Made by a program: the position numbers and the translations under genes. 64,000 nucleotides of DNA, taken from Valencia hispanica. Taxonomy: Eukaryota > Chordata > Actinopteri > Cyprinodontiformes > Valenciidae. The notes under the pieces are model-generated. The model ran no database searches and was not told the origin of the DNA. It saw only the letters and a program-made list of their open reading frames with translations. Positions 46,699-58,183 of this stretch are shown here, piece by piece (position 1 is the stretch's first letter; each line of letters starts with the position of its first letter). The stretch is taken from positions 32,410,349 through 32,474,348 of the forward strand of contig OY747721.1 of NCBI GenBank assembly GCA_963556495.2, in the 5' to 3' direction.

Positions 46699-47859
46699 AA
46701 CTCAGCAAAAAAAGAAACGTCCCTCTTTCAGGACTGTGTATTTCAACAATAATGTTGTAAAACTCCAAATAACTTTACAGATCTTCATTGTAAAGGGTTT
46801 AAACAATGTTTTCCATCCATGTTCAATTAACCATAATCAATTAATTAACATGCACCTGTGGAATGGTCGTTAAGACCTTAACAGCTTACAGAAAGTAGGC
46901 ATTTAAGGTCACAGTTCTAAAAACGCAGGACACTAAAGAGACTTGTTTACCGACTGTGAAAAACACCCAAAGAAAGATGCCCAGGGTCCCTGCTCATCTG
47001 CGTGAACGTGCATTAGGCATGCTGCAGGGAGGCATGAGGACTGCTGATGTGGCTAGGGCAATAAATTGCCATGTCCGCACTGTGAGACGCCTAAGACAGC
47101 GCTACAGGGAGACAGGAAGGACAGCTGATCATCCTCACAGTGGAAGACCACGTGTAACAGCACCTGCACAGGATCGCTACATCCGAATATCACACCTGCG
47201 TGACAGGTACAGGATGGCCACAACAACTGCCCGAGTCACACCAGGATCACACAATCCCTCCATCAGTGCTCAGACTGTCCGCAATAGGCTGAGAGAGGCT
47301 GGACTGAGGGCTTGTAGGCCTGTTGTAAGGCAGGTCCTTACCAGACATCACCAGCAACAACGCCGCCTATGGGCACAAACCCACCGTTCTGTGCGTGAGT
47401 TTCTGCATGACAGCAATGTCAGTGTTCTGCCATGGCCAGCGAAGAGCCCGGATCTCAATCCCATTGAGCACGTCTGGGACCTGTTGGATTGCAGGGTGAG
47501 GGCTAGGGCCATTCCCCACAGAAATGTCCAGGAACTTGCAAGTGCCTTGGTGGAAGAGTGGGGTAACATCTCACAGCAAGAAGTGACAAATCTGGTCCAG
47601 TCCATGAGGAGGAGATGTACTGCAGTACTTCAAGCAGCTGATGGCCACACCAGATACTGACTGGTACTTTTGATTTTGAGCCTCCCTTCATTCAAGGACA
47701 CATTATTCTATTTCTGTTAGTCACATGTCTGTGAAACATTTTTAGTTTATGTCTTATGGTGTTGACTCTTTTAGTGTTCATACAAATATTTACACACATT
47801 AAGTTTACTGAAAGTAAAAACAGTTGAAAGTCAGAGGACGTTTCTTTTTTTGCTGAGTT
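46699..47859 (+). mobile_element. Tc1/mariner deletion derivative
   Basis: TA on both sides (46697-46698, 47860-47861). The terminal repeats AACTCAGCAAAAAAAGAAAC are better preserved than in the 4070 copy. It has lost 330 bp relative to that copy (equivalent to 4756-5085), otherwise the two are nearly identical. Confidence 0.93.
46977..47660 (+). CDS. Internally deleted Tc1 transposase, frame intact
   Basis: The ATG at 46977 opens a 227-aa frame with no stop. It keeps the whole N-terminal DNA-binding half (HTH block TADVARAINCHVRTVRRLRQ, then GRPRVTAPAQDRYIRI) and the C-terminal block from SVREFLHDSNVSVLPWPAKS through SPDLNPIEHVWDLL to the natural end HTRY. The deletion joins QTH to RSVREFL and removes exactly 110 codons with the first two catalytic aspartates. 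It therefore cannot cut DNA but could still bind the terminal repeats. This copy lacks the frameshift and stop of the 4070 copy. Whether it is transcribed is unknown; it lies about 1 kb upstream of the radil-like start and points away from that gene. Confidence 0.85.
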   Translation: MPRVPAHLRERALGMLQGGMRTADVARAINCHVRTVRRLRQRYRETGRTADHPHSGRPRVTAPAQDRYIRISHLRDRYRMATTTARVTPGSHNPSISAQTVRNRLREAGLRACRPVVRQVLTRHHQQQRRLWAQTHRSVREFLHDSNVSVLPWPAKSPDLNPIEHVWDLLDCRVRARAIPHRNVQELASALVEEWGNISQQEVTNLVQSMRRRCTAVLQAADGHTRY

Positions 47860-47861
47860 TA

Positions 47862-48999
47862 TTTGTTACGATTTGCATTCTGAGCCGCTGGTTCATGATC
47901 AACTATTAATGAAGCCTCAAAATTCAAAAAGGAAGAAGAAGGCACTTCATCAGCTGAACAAAAGCTGGAGACCATGAACTGGGAACCCCCCCAAAACCCA
48001 TCAAATAAAGCCTCACTGCTCTTGTGATCAAAAAAAATTTGCTTAGGCATGTTTGGTGCAAGTCTTCCCTGTAGGCTGCAGGTGGTGACGATGGCTTCTC
48101 GTTGGCCATCTACTGGAACTGACATCAACTTTTGTAAACAGACCTTGTCATCCATCTCCAAAGGTTTTTAAATAGTATTTAGATCAGGTGAACATCCTGG
48201 ATGGCTCAAAACAGGGAGTGTATTTTCCTGGAAGAAATCTATTCTCAGATGTTGTGAACTTCATTGTTGTCCTGTTAAAAAACCTAGATGAGGACCCTCT
48301 AACAAGAGGGATGGCGCCTGAATATTTCCGCATCGCCAGTCATGGCTTGACCCCACAGCACAGCCTGGAGCTCCCTTGTTGCACCAAAAGAAAAAGCTCC
48401 CAGATTGTGATAGATCAGAGCTGTCCGGTGGGATATCTTTGGTACCCATCAGGACCTTCCAGAGTTTCAATTCCTGTCAAAGAAATGCAATTTTCATCTA
48501 CCTTTCAATGTCCAATTTTTGGATCCCTTTGCAAATTCCAAACCGATACCTTTTTCAGGTGAGTGGAGGTGTGGCTTCTGAAGACATTTGTTGATACTTT
48601 AAGCCCTTCTCTCACGTATGTTGTCTTATGATTACCTGATGCGCTGGCTCAGCACAGACAAACTTGTTTTTGGGTCCACTGCATGACTTTTGTTATTGCC
48701 TCATAGCCCTCAGGATCTTTTAAGGACTCTATGGTGATTATTGATCATTGAGTCAAACCCCAGCAGTGATGAATTGTTGCGCTAGGCCTTGTTTGTGCAT
48801 TTCAACATTTTTCAAAAGGAGCCATTCTCAGGTCCTACCGATCACAGTTCGAAGAATTTTTACTTCCATGCTTTAAGATCTAAACCTAATCCATAGCCTT
48901 AACATTAAACCATTCCCATCCCCAACCCTTACCTGTAACCCCATACCCTAAACTTTATCACAAACTGCACTGGCAGGTCATCAAGTTATATATTATTTA
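47862..48999. other. Anonymous intergenic DNA
   Basis: Open frames at 48188-48562 (plus) and 47859-48161 (minus) have no motif I recognise. A stretch at 48890-48955 has CCAACCCTTACC-type runs that only superficially resemble telomeric repeats. Confidence 0.35.
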
Positions 49000-49420
49000 T
49001 TATAATACTGCTGTCTGAGGCCTTCGGAAGAAGATTGGAGTAGATTATGGGTCCGGTAAATGGTTTAAAGAAATCTTAAAAGAATATAGAATCAGCCATT
49101 CCAGTGTGCCAAAAAAAGTCCATAAGCGGAAGTCATTTGAAGCAAAGGCTAATAGACACAGGTCTGCCTGTGAAGTTTTCCTTTTAAAGCGGACTGCACA
49201 ATACTAGAAGAAGTCTCCAAAAATTTCATCATGGGACCTACAGCAGGTTCTTGTTAATGGTTTTATAAAAGTACATGCCGGGTACAACCAGAAAGAGACT
49301 GCACAAGTTCAATTTTATGGAAGGTGTGCAACCAGGATGTGTGTGCTCTCCAAGAAACACATTAAGTCCAGAGTCAAACATGCCACCGACACCCATTGGA
49401 CAAAAAGAAAAAAAAGGGCT
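49000..49420 (+). mobile_element. Decayed DNA transposon fragment (Tc1-like, tentative)
   Basis: Contains ATCAGCCATTCCAGTGTGCC, TTGTTAATGGTTTTATAAAA and CTCCAAGAAACAC, patterns reminiscent of a transposase HTH and core. The frame is destroyed. Confidence 0.35.
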
Positions 49421-50920
49421 TTAGTATGTAAAACTGAATTTGGATGCAGCAACTAAAGACATATTTTTCACAGAGCATGGCGTTTCAAGGTTTTGGAATG
49501 CTTTCCTGCTGCAGGAATTTCCCAATTCACCATCATATATTTCACCATGAGTTATCATGTATATCAGAAGGTGTTTGAGAAAAAAAAAGGTAAGACCATC
49601 AATAAAAAAAAAAAAATTAAAGGTGAACCAGAGGTTAGGAAATGCAAACTCCTTGTCGGAGTCAAAACCCAAACCTTGATCTCATTAACATGCAATGGGG
49701 TGACAAAGGTGGGGGAGGTAAGGGGGTAATGAGCCTTTATTTACAGACAAAAATATCTTAAGAAAATAACAACAATATATAGTAATAAAAGCAACAACAA
49801 AAAAATTAAAACATATCTATCACTGCATGAGCATACAAACAGTTGTTTGATAAGAGTAACAATGAGTAAAGCAAGGTTAATTTTTCTTGTTCCCTTAAAA
49901 TTAAATCAATTTCTTTTCCAGACATTAATATAAAAATTTTTAAAAAATAAATAAAACTTCCTTTAGGATATAAAATAATTATATCTGAATAATAAAAAGT
50001 ATCTGAAAAGAATAAAGGTAAGTGTGACATTAGAATGTTTACCTCCTCTTCCCCATCATACATTTTGTCGGTACAATGTTCAGACTGTGATGTCTGGGGG
50101 TTTAAATGTTGCCATATTTTGAAAATGAATATAATAAAAAATAGAATTGATTTTTTTTTTTCAATTGAATTGAACATTTTTCAATTCTATAAAACCGTTT
50201 TGAGTGCCGTTTTAATTCGAGGTGTAGCACAGTGCCCCCTGGAGGTTAACCGTGTTACTCTTCTTAGCTATTCAAGATGTTACTCCAACAAACATTTATA
50301 CTTGATAAGCATTGATACATTTATTGTCTTGTTTTTCGATCCAGAACACTAAATTTATCTAAACTTTCTTCATTTGTACCTGATGTTTCTCTTTAGGATT
50401 TAGTTTTAACCCGTAGTCTGATGAGTTGTATAGAAGTCCAGCTTCTTATCACATTTCACTTGATGAAGTTGGACCTCTTCTTTTTGTTCTCTCTCTCCCT
50501 ACATCTAAAGGCTTCCTCTCCCTTGTTATTCTCCTTTTCCATTTTCATACCGCTTAATCCTGATTGGTGGGTTTTAAATGAAGATAAATATGTTTTGTTC
50601 TGCAACTCATTGGGTGTGACATTTGATGCTGAATTTGTGGACATCTGGCTGCTGTTTTGTCAATTCGGTGTGGGCCTTAGCTATCTGTATAGTATATACG
50701 TCAGCATCTGGTGGAAGAGGAAATGAGAGCCCAACCCGCAACCTTATGATTGCAAGATGACGACTCATCCCGGTGAGCCACATCCAGTCCTTGTGTTGTT
50801 GTGGAAGATTGTTGGCACGTAGGTCTTTGCAGAATTGTTTTAATTCAGCCACACCAGATAGATTTCCAGCGTTAACAACTTGTTTAAGGTCATGTCGCAG
50901 CACTTCAATCAGAATTCACC
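49421..50920. other. Intergenic, no gene
   Basis: AT-rich with several A homopolymers. No domain or repeat family recognised in the short frames present. Confidence 0.35.
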
Positions 50921-50929
50921 TGATTGGAA

Positions 50930-52230
50930 TTTGACTAGACTACCCAAAACCTTCTTTTTTCTAAAAGGGGTGGGGGTGGAAGGCATTCAGAGACTTCCAG
51001 GTGTGCTTTGGATCATTGTCCTGGTGTAAGTGCACAAGAGCTTAAGTTCACAAACAGATGGCTGAGCATTCTCTTTCAGGATTTTCTGCTATAGAGCAGA
51101 ATTCATTGTTTTCAACAGGTACAACAAATTGTTTAGGTTCTGAAGAAGCAAATCAGGCCAAGACCGTCGCACTGTCACCATCATGTCTTACTGCTGGTAT
51201 CATGTTCTTTTTCTCATACGCTTTGGTAGCCTTAAACTTCCTACCAGTGTTTCCTCTGTGGGAGCCCTCTGCCTGGGTGCTCTCCAGGAAGCACTTGGGT
51301 GGAGGTGGGGGTCTCCACCTTGCCTCCTCTGGGCGCCCTGTGTCAGTGCCTTGGCTGCTGCAGTTGATGTGCTGCTGCCAGTGCAGATGGCTCCCTCGAT
51401 GGCGTTTCCTTACCTGGCTCATCTGTACTCGGCCCAATGTGCTTTTTATTGCTGCTCTTAAGTGTGTGCATGGATGAAGGTTGGGTCTGGGGGAGGGGGG
51501 TAGTGATCATGCTTTTGATTATGTGCGGGAGGGATGGGAATGTGGTCTTTGGGGGTAATTTTAATCCTGTAAAGCACCTTGAGTTGCAATTGTTGTATGA
51601 AAAGCGCTTTATAAATAAAGTTTGTTTGATTGATTAATAGTCTTACTCTAGATATGATGGGATGCTCACCTTCCATAAGGTTCCACTTTTGTCTCATTAC
51701 CCCACAGAATATTTTCCCATAAGTCTTTGCCATCGTCATGATTTTTTTAAGCAAATGTAAGTTGGGCCGTTGTGTTCTTTTTGACCAGCACTGGTTTTTG
51801 CCGTTGAACTTTCCCATGGATGCCATTTTTACAGCTTCTTACTTACTGTATCATGATCACTGACATTAACCAAAGTGCTTTACATGTTATTATGGGATCT
51901 TTTCCGACCTCTTGCATGAGTTATCAATGCGCTTTCGGAGTAATCAGTAGGTGGGCCACTTGGAGCAAGGTTCACCACATTTTTATGTTTTCTCCATTTC
52001 TGGATAATGGCTCTCACTGAGTCTCAGAAATGGCTTTGCAATCCTTTCGAGGATGATCAATTTCAGTGACTTTCTTTCTCATCTGTACTTGAATTTCTTC
52101 AAAGAGTTATACGTGGCCTTTGAGCCTACTTCATGTTGTCACACAGGTTCTATTTAAGTGATTTCTTGATTCCTCACATCAGGTAGTAATCAGGCCTGAG
52201 TGTCTCCCAGTAAAGTTAATAAAAAAAAAA
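50930..52230 (-). mobile_element. Decayed Tc1-like element split by an L2 tail
   Basis: Left part 50930-51239 has CTTTGGATCATTGTCCTGGT and CACTGTCACCATCATGTCTT. The right part 51641-52230 has GTTCCACTTTTGTCTCATTA, GACCAGCACTGG and CTCCATTTCTGGATAATGGC. Both are antisense blocks of one element, interrupted at 51240-51640. Confidence 0.6.
51240..51640 (+). mobile_element. L2-related LINE 3' UTR fragment
   Basis: Matches 41140-41525: GTGTTTCCTCTGTGGGAGCC, GGAAGCACTTGGGTGGAGGT, CCAGTGCAGATGGCTCC and the end AAAAGCGCTTTATAAATAAA. No coding part remains. Confidence 0.85.
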
Positions 52231-52239
52231 TCAGGTTAA

Positions 52240-53155
52240 TTCATTAAATTGTCAAGACTTGATGAATTAACGGTGAGCCACTTTGAAATAAGTCAAATAG
52301 TGAGGGTAATTAATTTCTATCAGGAGAATTATTGATTAAATTTGTTAAAATCTGTTTGTGTGTTAAAGCTCACAGCAGCAATGAAGAATCAAAACCCTCC
52401 TTGGATGTGTAACTGTTACCGCTAAACAACCACTAGGTGGTGCACTCTCCTAAAGAAAAAGCCGAGGAGTTCACACATGGGGATATCTGATTTCAGTAAA
52501 TGCACTATGTGGTTTTGTCTCATCAAACCAAATTCACACGTGGTCTTGAAAGCAGCACATTTCTCGCTGAAATATCGGTTTGACCTTACAGAAGAAGCTC
52601 CGATCCAACCCCACACCTTCAAACAACCTTGGTTGTGGATTTACTAACCAAAAAAACTTCTTTTTCTGTGTTTGATTCTTGTAAAACAAACTGAATGTGT
52701 CAACGTAATTTTCTATCGTATATAAGCCTGAAAATTCTTCAGATTCCTTGAATTCTTCAGTAGCTTTATACACTGTAGCGCACATATGTCAAACCCAAAG
52801 CCCACAAGCCATTTATGTGGCCCTCTACACTCTAGAGGACCATAGAAATAGAACGTTTAAGTTCTAATTATGTGTACCTAAAAATATTTTATCAGTCAAA
52901 TCAAACCATTGTTTATTTGAATAGTCCTAAATCACATCATTGTGAAAAGATGTTCAGTATTATTTAATTTTAAGAAGTACTAGTCGAATGCCGAGACAGA
53001 TATGAACATTTTAACAGTTTGTTAAAGTTAGATTTAGCCACAACCGGCTCTTTAAGGACATTCAGGATCTTGATGGGGCCCAAAATGGAAACGAGTTTGA
53101 CATAGCTGCTGTAGAGGGAGCTATTCGCAAATCTTCTCCAGTATGCTTTCACGAG
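52240..53155. other. Intergenic, no gene
   Basis: No domain, splice pattern or repeat family recognised. Confidence 0.35.
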
Positions 53156-53159
53156 CTAA

Positions 53160-53620
53160 TATTCAGGCCTTAGCTGAAGAAGACCTGTTTGCAGTTTGCC
53201 ACTATCCGTGTAGCGGGCATAGGAAAGGTGTGGAAGCAGGTTAGAGGAGATGGGAACCTTGCTGGGTATAAATAGAGGACAATCCTAGACAGAAAACCTG
53301 CTAATGGCTACAAAAAGCTTGATGCTGGGGCATATGTTCTAACATAACAACTGTGCAAATATAGCCAGAGATACACTAGAAGGATTTAGATCAAAGCATA
53401 TACATGTGGTAGAATGGCTCAGTCAAAGTCCACACCTAAATTAATTGGAGAATCTGTGGTATAATTTGAAAACTTGACAGAATATGGCACATTTTTTTAA
53501 ATAAAAAAGGGGGGAAATGTCTCTAGAGGTACAAAGCTGGTAGAAATAACAAATCCATGCGACACTTTTCAGGTTATTTTGCTAAACATTTAGAAAATCA
53601 TGCATCATTTCCACAATGAT
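53160..53620 (+). mobile_element. Tc1-like transposase remnant
   Basis: A plus-strand stretch including TTAGATCAAAGCATATACAT and AGAATGGCTCAGTCAAAGTC corresponds to the third DDE block. It belongs to the same family as 25265-26070 but in the opposite orientation. Confidence 0.7.
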
Positions 53621-53624
53621 GCAC

Positions 53625-55265
53625 CGCTTTATGGTGTTAAATGACATCCGATCCCATTAAAGCTCAGTGAAGTTTGTGGCTGAAACGTGACGAAATGATG
53701 AAATTTTTTTTTTTTAAGCGTTGCACATGTTGTGTTTATCTCTGTACCTGAATGGCGATAACTGTTAGCATTTCCTGTTTTCTTTTGTGTGTGATCCAAA
53801 TCAAACAGCATCCTGTAAGTCGGAGAAATCCCCCCTGGATTGGAGAGTTTAATGGGCTTACAAAGGAGTGGGTGGAGCTGCTCCGTCAGGGCCTAATTGC
53901 ATATAACATGAAACCGCTGATACCTGATGACCTGTGACAGCTCTTGTACTGTAACTACAACTTGAGGCTTCTTGTGACAGGCCAAGCCAGCTCCACCTTC
54001 TTCAGGTAGCTTCCTTCAGCGGTACGTTACCGAAACAGAAAGCCATCTGATCGCAGGAGAGGAAGACCCTTCCTGCAGGTCAAGGTTAACTGTTCTAAGA
54101 AAGCAGGAAGAGAACAGAAGGGCTTAAGGATTTGTAGTAAGATCCCCTGGATGACAAGGAGAAGGGACGCTGGCTGCATGCAGCCTGGAAAATCCCTCCA
54201 TTTGGGCGCTCACACAATAGAAACTCTGCAGCACTTGAGCTGGCTGTAATTGCATTTGGTCAGGGGAAAAGAAAAACAATCAAACTCCACAAAAATGAAA
54301 TTGCATTAGTAATGAAACTTTGCACCTATGAAAACCATCCTGAACGTATTCACTTCAAGGGCACTGCATCAGCTTTTCTGTATTTTTTTTATTTATTTTT
54401 TTGGTCTGAGGAGATAAAGTGCAACTCATAACTCAACCCTCAAACGAGGACTTGGCTCAGTGTCTCGTGGCTCCTCATCTCCAGTTCAATGGGTTCACGC
54501 TGCTCAACAGGTGCTTCAGCGACCCTTCTTTGTGTTTGATTCCTTGTCACTTTATCAGACAGAGATGGGGTTGTGGGAGATGATAAGGGGATGTGTTCTT
54601 CATGCAGTGTGGACAGTACTTTACCGTGGAGTCTCAGCTGTATTTTCCAAGTTGTCGTTTTGAACACGGCTTAATATAGAGTTGCAGAGACTGAGTGCAA
54701 GCATAAAGGACCTTGATGGATGTTTCACTAAGGAGTGCACTTAAGCATCAGTGCTGTCAGAGCTAAACAGGCTACTTCTGTGGACTCAAATTCTAACAAT
54801 CTGTACATTTCGATCACGCAAAAGGACAAGATTATTCCGAAAACTTAGAACATCATCCGAGTGTTCAATTGTTCCAGTACGTCCGTTCACACAGAAGGAT
54901 ACATGTTGTTTAGTTTTTTACAGCATTTATTCTTTCTTCTTACAATTAATGAAAAGCCCCAAATTCTGTTTTTCAGAAAATTGGAATCTGATATCAAACC
55001 ACTGAAATAGATGTTTGATACACAATGGTTTACGCAATCATAAGAAGGGCTGCTGACTCGACAGAAATATTGCAGACAGTCACTGACGCTAAACATAAGG
55101 AGGGTAAGCCACAAAAAGTCACTGGTAAGTTATTTGGCTGTTTACAGAGCGCTGTATCCAAGCATGTTAATAGAAAGTTGAGTAGAAGGAAAAACTGTGG
55201 TCAGTGCAACAAGTGACAGGGATAGCCGAGCTTTAAGAACCACCTCATAAAGACGTATTATATCC
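53625..55265. other. Intergenic, no gene
   Basis: Short open frames on both strands lack domains. Nothing named is recognised. Confidence 0.35.
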
Positions 55266-55269
55266 CTGA

Positions 55270-55870
55270 TATGGGTTATGGTCTGTTAAGCTTCTGTTTA
55301 AATATGAGAAGCATCTTCCTGGGCTAACAAGAAAGAGGAGTAGAGTCTTGCTTAGTGGTCGGAAGACTTCTTTTCAGATTCAAGTTTATTTTTACATCTA
55401 ATTTGGAATTCAACGTCAGAGTCAGGAGGAAGTGTGGAAAGACACAGAATCCAAGTTGCTCTGGATCAAGAGTGAAGTTTTTATAGTCGGTGATGTTCCT
55501 GTTGGGCTTTTGTGTTTTATCTGGTCCAAAATCAGCGCAGCCATCTACCAGGTAAGGTTAGAGCATCATGCTTCCTTCGGCTGACTTAATGGAGAGGCTG
55601 ATTTCATTTTCCAGCAGGACCTGGTACCTGCCCACTCTGCCAAAAGTACCATAACCTGCTTTAAAGACTATAGGGGTGCTGTGCTTGATTGGCCTGCAAA
55701 CTGGCCTGAACAGAACCCCATGGAGAATCTCTGGAGTATTCCAAAGAAGAGAATGAGAGACACCAGAGGTACCGAAGGTTAAATTTCAAGGCAAACTTCC
55801 ATCACAGCTCAGCAGAACCACAGGCTGATCCATGCCGAACCGCATTGATGCAGTAATTTAAAACTAAACA
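55270..55870 (+). mobile_element. Tc1-like transposase remnant (core and C-terminus)
   Basis: A frame near 55600-55770 reads FQQDLVPAHSAKSTITCFKD, then VLDWPANWPEQNPMENLWS, aligning with the second and third catalytic blocks of a Tc1 transposase (QQD and WP...NPxENLW). Upstream parts are frameshifted. Confidence 0.7.
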
Positions 55871-56199
55871 TAAAAGTTTTAAAATAAGTCTAGTTGAGTG
55901 CATTTTATGCCGACGCAATTCATTGGCCAAGGCAAAACCCCCCACTGAGGCATATGTTTGAAGAAAGTAATCCGCATAATTATAACATTAGAAGGTGTCG
56001 GTTTAGTAATCTCAGCATGCCCCGCAGGAAACAGTGTTGACAAGCCTCCCTCTGTCACAGTGTGGGAAAGAGAGATCTGCGGGAGTTTTCAGGAGGACTG
56101 GCCGGCTGAATGTCCGGCCATCGGTTTGTGATCTTAAGCTCAAGAACACTTGAGTTATGGGGTGGGTTTGGTGGTGTTTTTTGGATCATTGTTCTAATT

Positions 56200-56421
56200 C
56201 AGCGTTTCTCAACCCTGGTCGTCAGGACCTGCAGTACTTCATATTATAGATCTGTCTCTGCTCCCGCACATCCAATCCAAATGATTGCATCATTTCCTCA
56301 GCATGCCATCAAGTGCTCCAGAAACCTGTTAATTAATCACCAATTTGTTTAGGGTTTAGGGTGTGTGGCACCTAAAACGGACAGGACACGGGTCCCAGAG
56401 GACCAGGGTTGAGAAACCCTG
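56200..56421. mobile_element. hAT-type MITE with 8-bp target duplication
   Basis: Terminal inverted repeats CAGCGTTTCTCAACCCTGGT and its inverse ending AACCCTG. The 8-mer TTCTAATT is duplicated at 56192-56199 and 56422-56429. Length 222 bp. Confidence 0.9.
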
Positions 56422-56429
56422 TTCTAATT

Positions 56430-57785
56430 ATGCAAAGCCCTTAATCTCTTGTAAATAAAAAAAGAATGGGATTTCGAAGTGGCCAAGTCAAAGTCTGGAT
56501 TCAGATCAGCATGTTCATGTTCAAAAAATTCTCCAATTCCTGCAAAGAAGAGCGGGCTAAAATTCTTCCACAGTGACGTAAAAGACTCAATGCCAGTTAC
56601 TGCAAATGCTTGAGGGCAGCTAATGCTGCCAATAGGGGACACAAACTGTCAGAGCTCCAAATAGGGCCAGGTTGGTTTGGACAGACTTTTTTCCTAAATA
56701 AATGAAATTCCCATTTGGAAACAGCATTTTGTATTCACTCACCCTGGGTTGCACCACACATCTGGTGTGAAATGCTGTAAGAATGAGTTTTCAGACAAAG
56801 ATAGTTTCCGTCATTGATCCCTGTGTGGCCTTTGCTTGTGACCCATTGTGGCTAACAAGAGGCAGTTATAGCTCCAGGGGAGTGGTTCTGAGATCACTGC
56901 AATCAAACAGACCCTCACTTATATCTGTTAGAGTCACATGCTGTGTGCCTTTTGAACCAAATCTTGGTTTTGCTTTTTCTTTACGTCACCTGTCTCTAAA
57001 AGGCAAACTGATAACAGCTGGAAAGTTACATAGAAGGTAACATGCATTTCACGTTATTTTAAAGATTTTTTCAGCGCCACTGCCAAGACATGCAGGAAAG
57101 CAACACAAGACAAGACAATCTGTCCTTCAGGGTGTGTTATGCAATTAAAAGGTCAGCCAGTCCTAGAAGACTTTAGGATTGATGCTTTCTTTGTCGACAC
57201 AGAGAGTGAGGGAATGGCTTGGAGGGACAGATTCAGGATGGAGGCAAGCGACCCATAAATAAAGTGACGACAACAAGAAACTAGTTTCAAAGACTGCTGA
57301 GGGAAGTTTCGGTGAATAGCATTTGGAGCGCAAATCTAAACATGTCATCACCAGCAATTGAATGACTTAGAAAGTTGTGAATTAATATTTCTACATGTTC
57401 ATTTTTTTATCAAACCGGAGATACATGTGCCAAATACATGTATCTGTCTTTATCTTAACTAACTAAATAAATATATATATAAATCATTATTTTTATGTTT
57501 CGAAATCTACAACTTGTTGTAATTATTTAATCAGCCTTATTAATCAAAATAAGCCAGTGGGGCTAAAACTGGCATAAAAAGAAATGTGTTTTTTCCTTTG
57601 CTCTTCTTCAAACAACAGGGACGCAGACCCCCTGAAAATTCAAAGTCGATAGCTAAGCAATGTACAAAGGTTGTAAAAGGTGAATTATACATTATTAGAA
57701 GGCGTCTATCAACATCTAACAATCTGAAAGAACTCTCAGACACAGAAAATACCAGTCAGTGGAAAACATTGTAGTCAGTTGCGAA
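56430..57785. other. Intergenic, no gene
   Basis: AT-rich, with a short (TA)n run near 57470. No gene recognised. Confidence 0.35.
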
Positions 57786-57789
57786 TCTT

Positions 57790-58180
57790 TCCAGGAGTGA
57801 ACATCCTACTAAAGGCTTCAGTTATCCTTTTATAAGTCTAAGGCAATGAGAATAGACCTGGAGTACAGCTTGTTTGGAAAGGTTCCCTGGAGAAAACATC
57901 TTTCTGAAACAAATATGGGAGCGTGACCCAGGTTGTTGAATTTCCATCAAAATAAACCACTATAGTTCTGGAATAATGTCCTTTGGACAGAAAGGACCAA
58001 TGTAGAGATGTTTAGCCATGATTCACAGCACCATGTTTAGAGAAAACCAAACCCAGCATAGCATGAACACAACACTGTCAAGCATGGTGGTGGAGGGATG
58101 ATGGACCTGGGCTCCTAGCAGTTACTGAGCAGTAAATAAACTCCTCCTCATATCTTATACTTACTTACATACTTACTTAC
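57790..58180 (+). mobile_element. Tc1-like element, left part of a nest
   Basis: Plus-strand transposase text includes TGGAATAATGTCCTTTGGAC, ACAGCACCATGTTTAGAGAA and CAAGCATGGTGGTGGAGGGA. It stops near 58180, where an L2 begins, and resumes at 63757. Confidence 0.78.
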
Positions 58181-58183
58181 TAA

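Noticed and set aside
48188..48562. 124-aa plus-strand frame as a gene
   Set aside because: No recognisable domain or exon context; left as anonymous DNA.
48890..48960. Possible interstitial telomeric repeat
   Set aside because: Only irregular CCTTACC/CCCTAAAC-like pieces, no tandem TTAGGG array.
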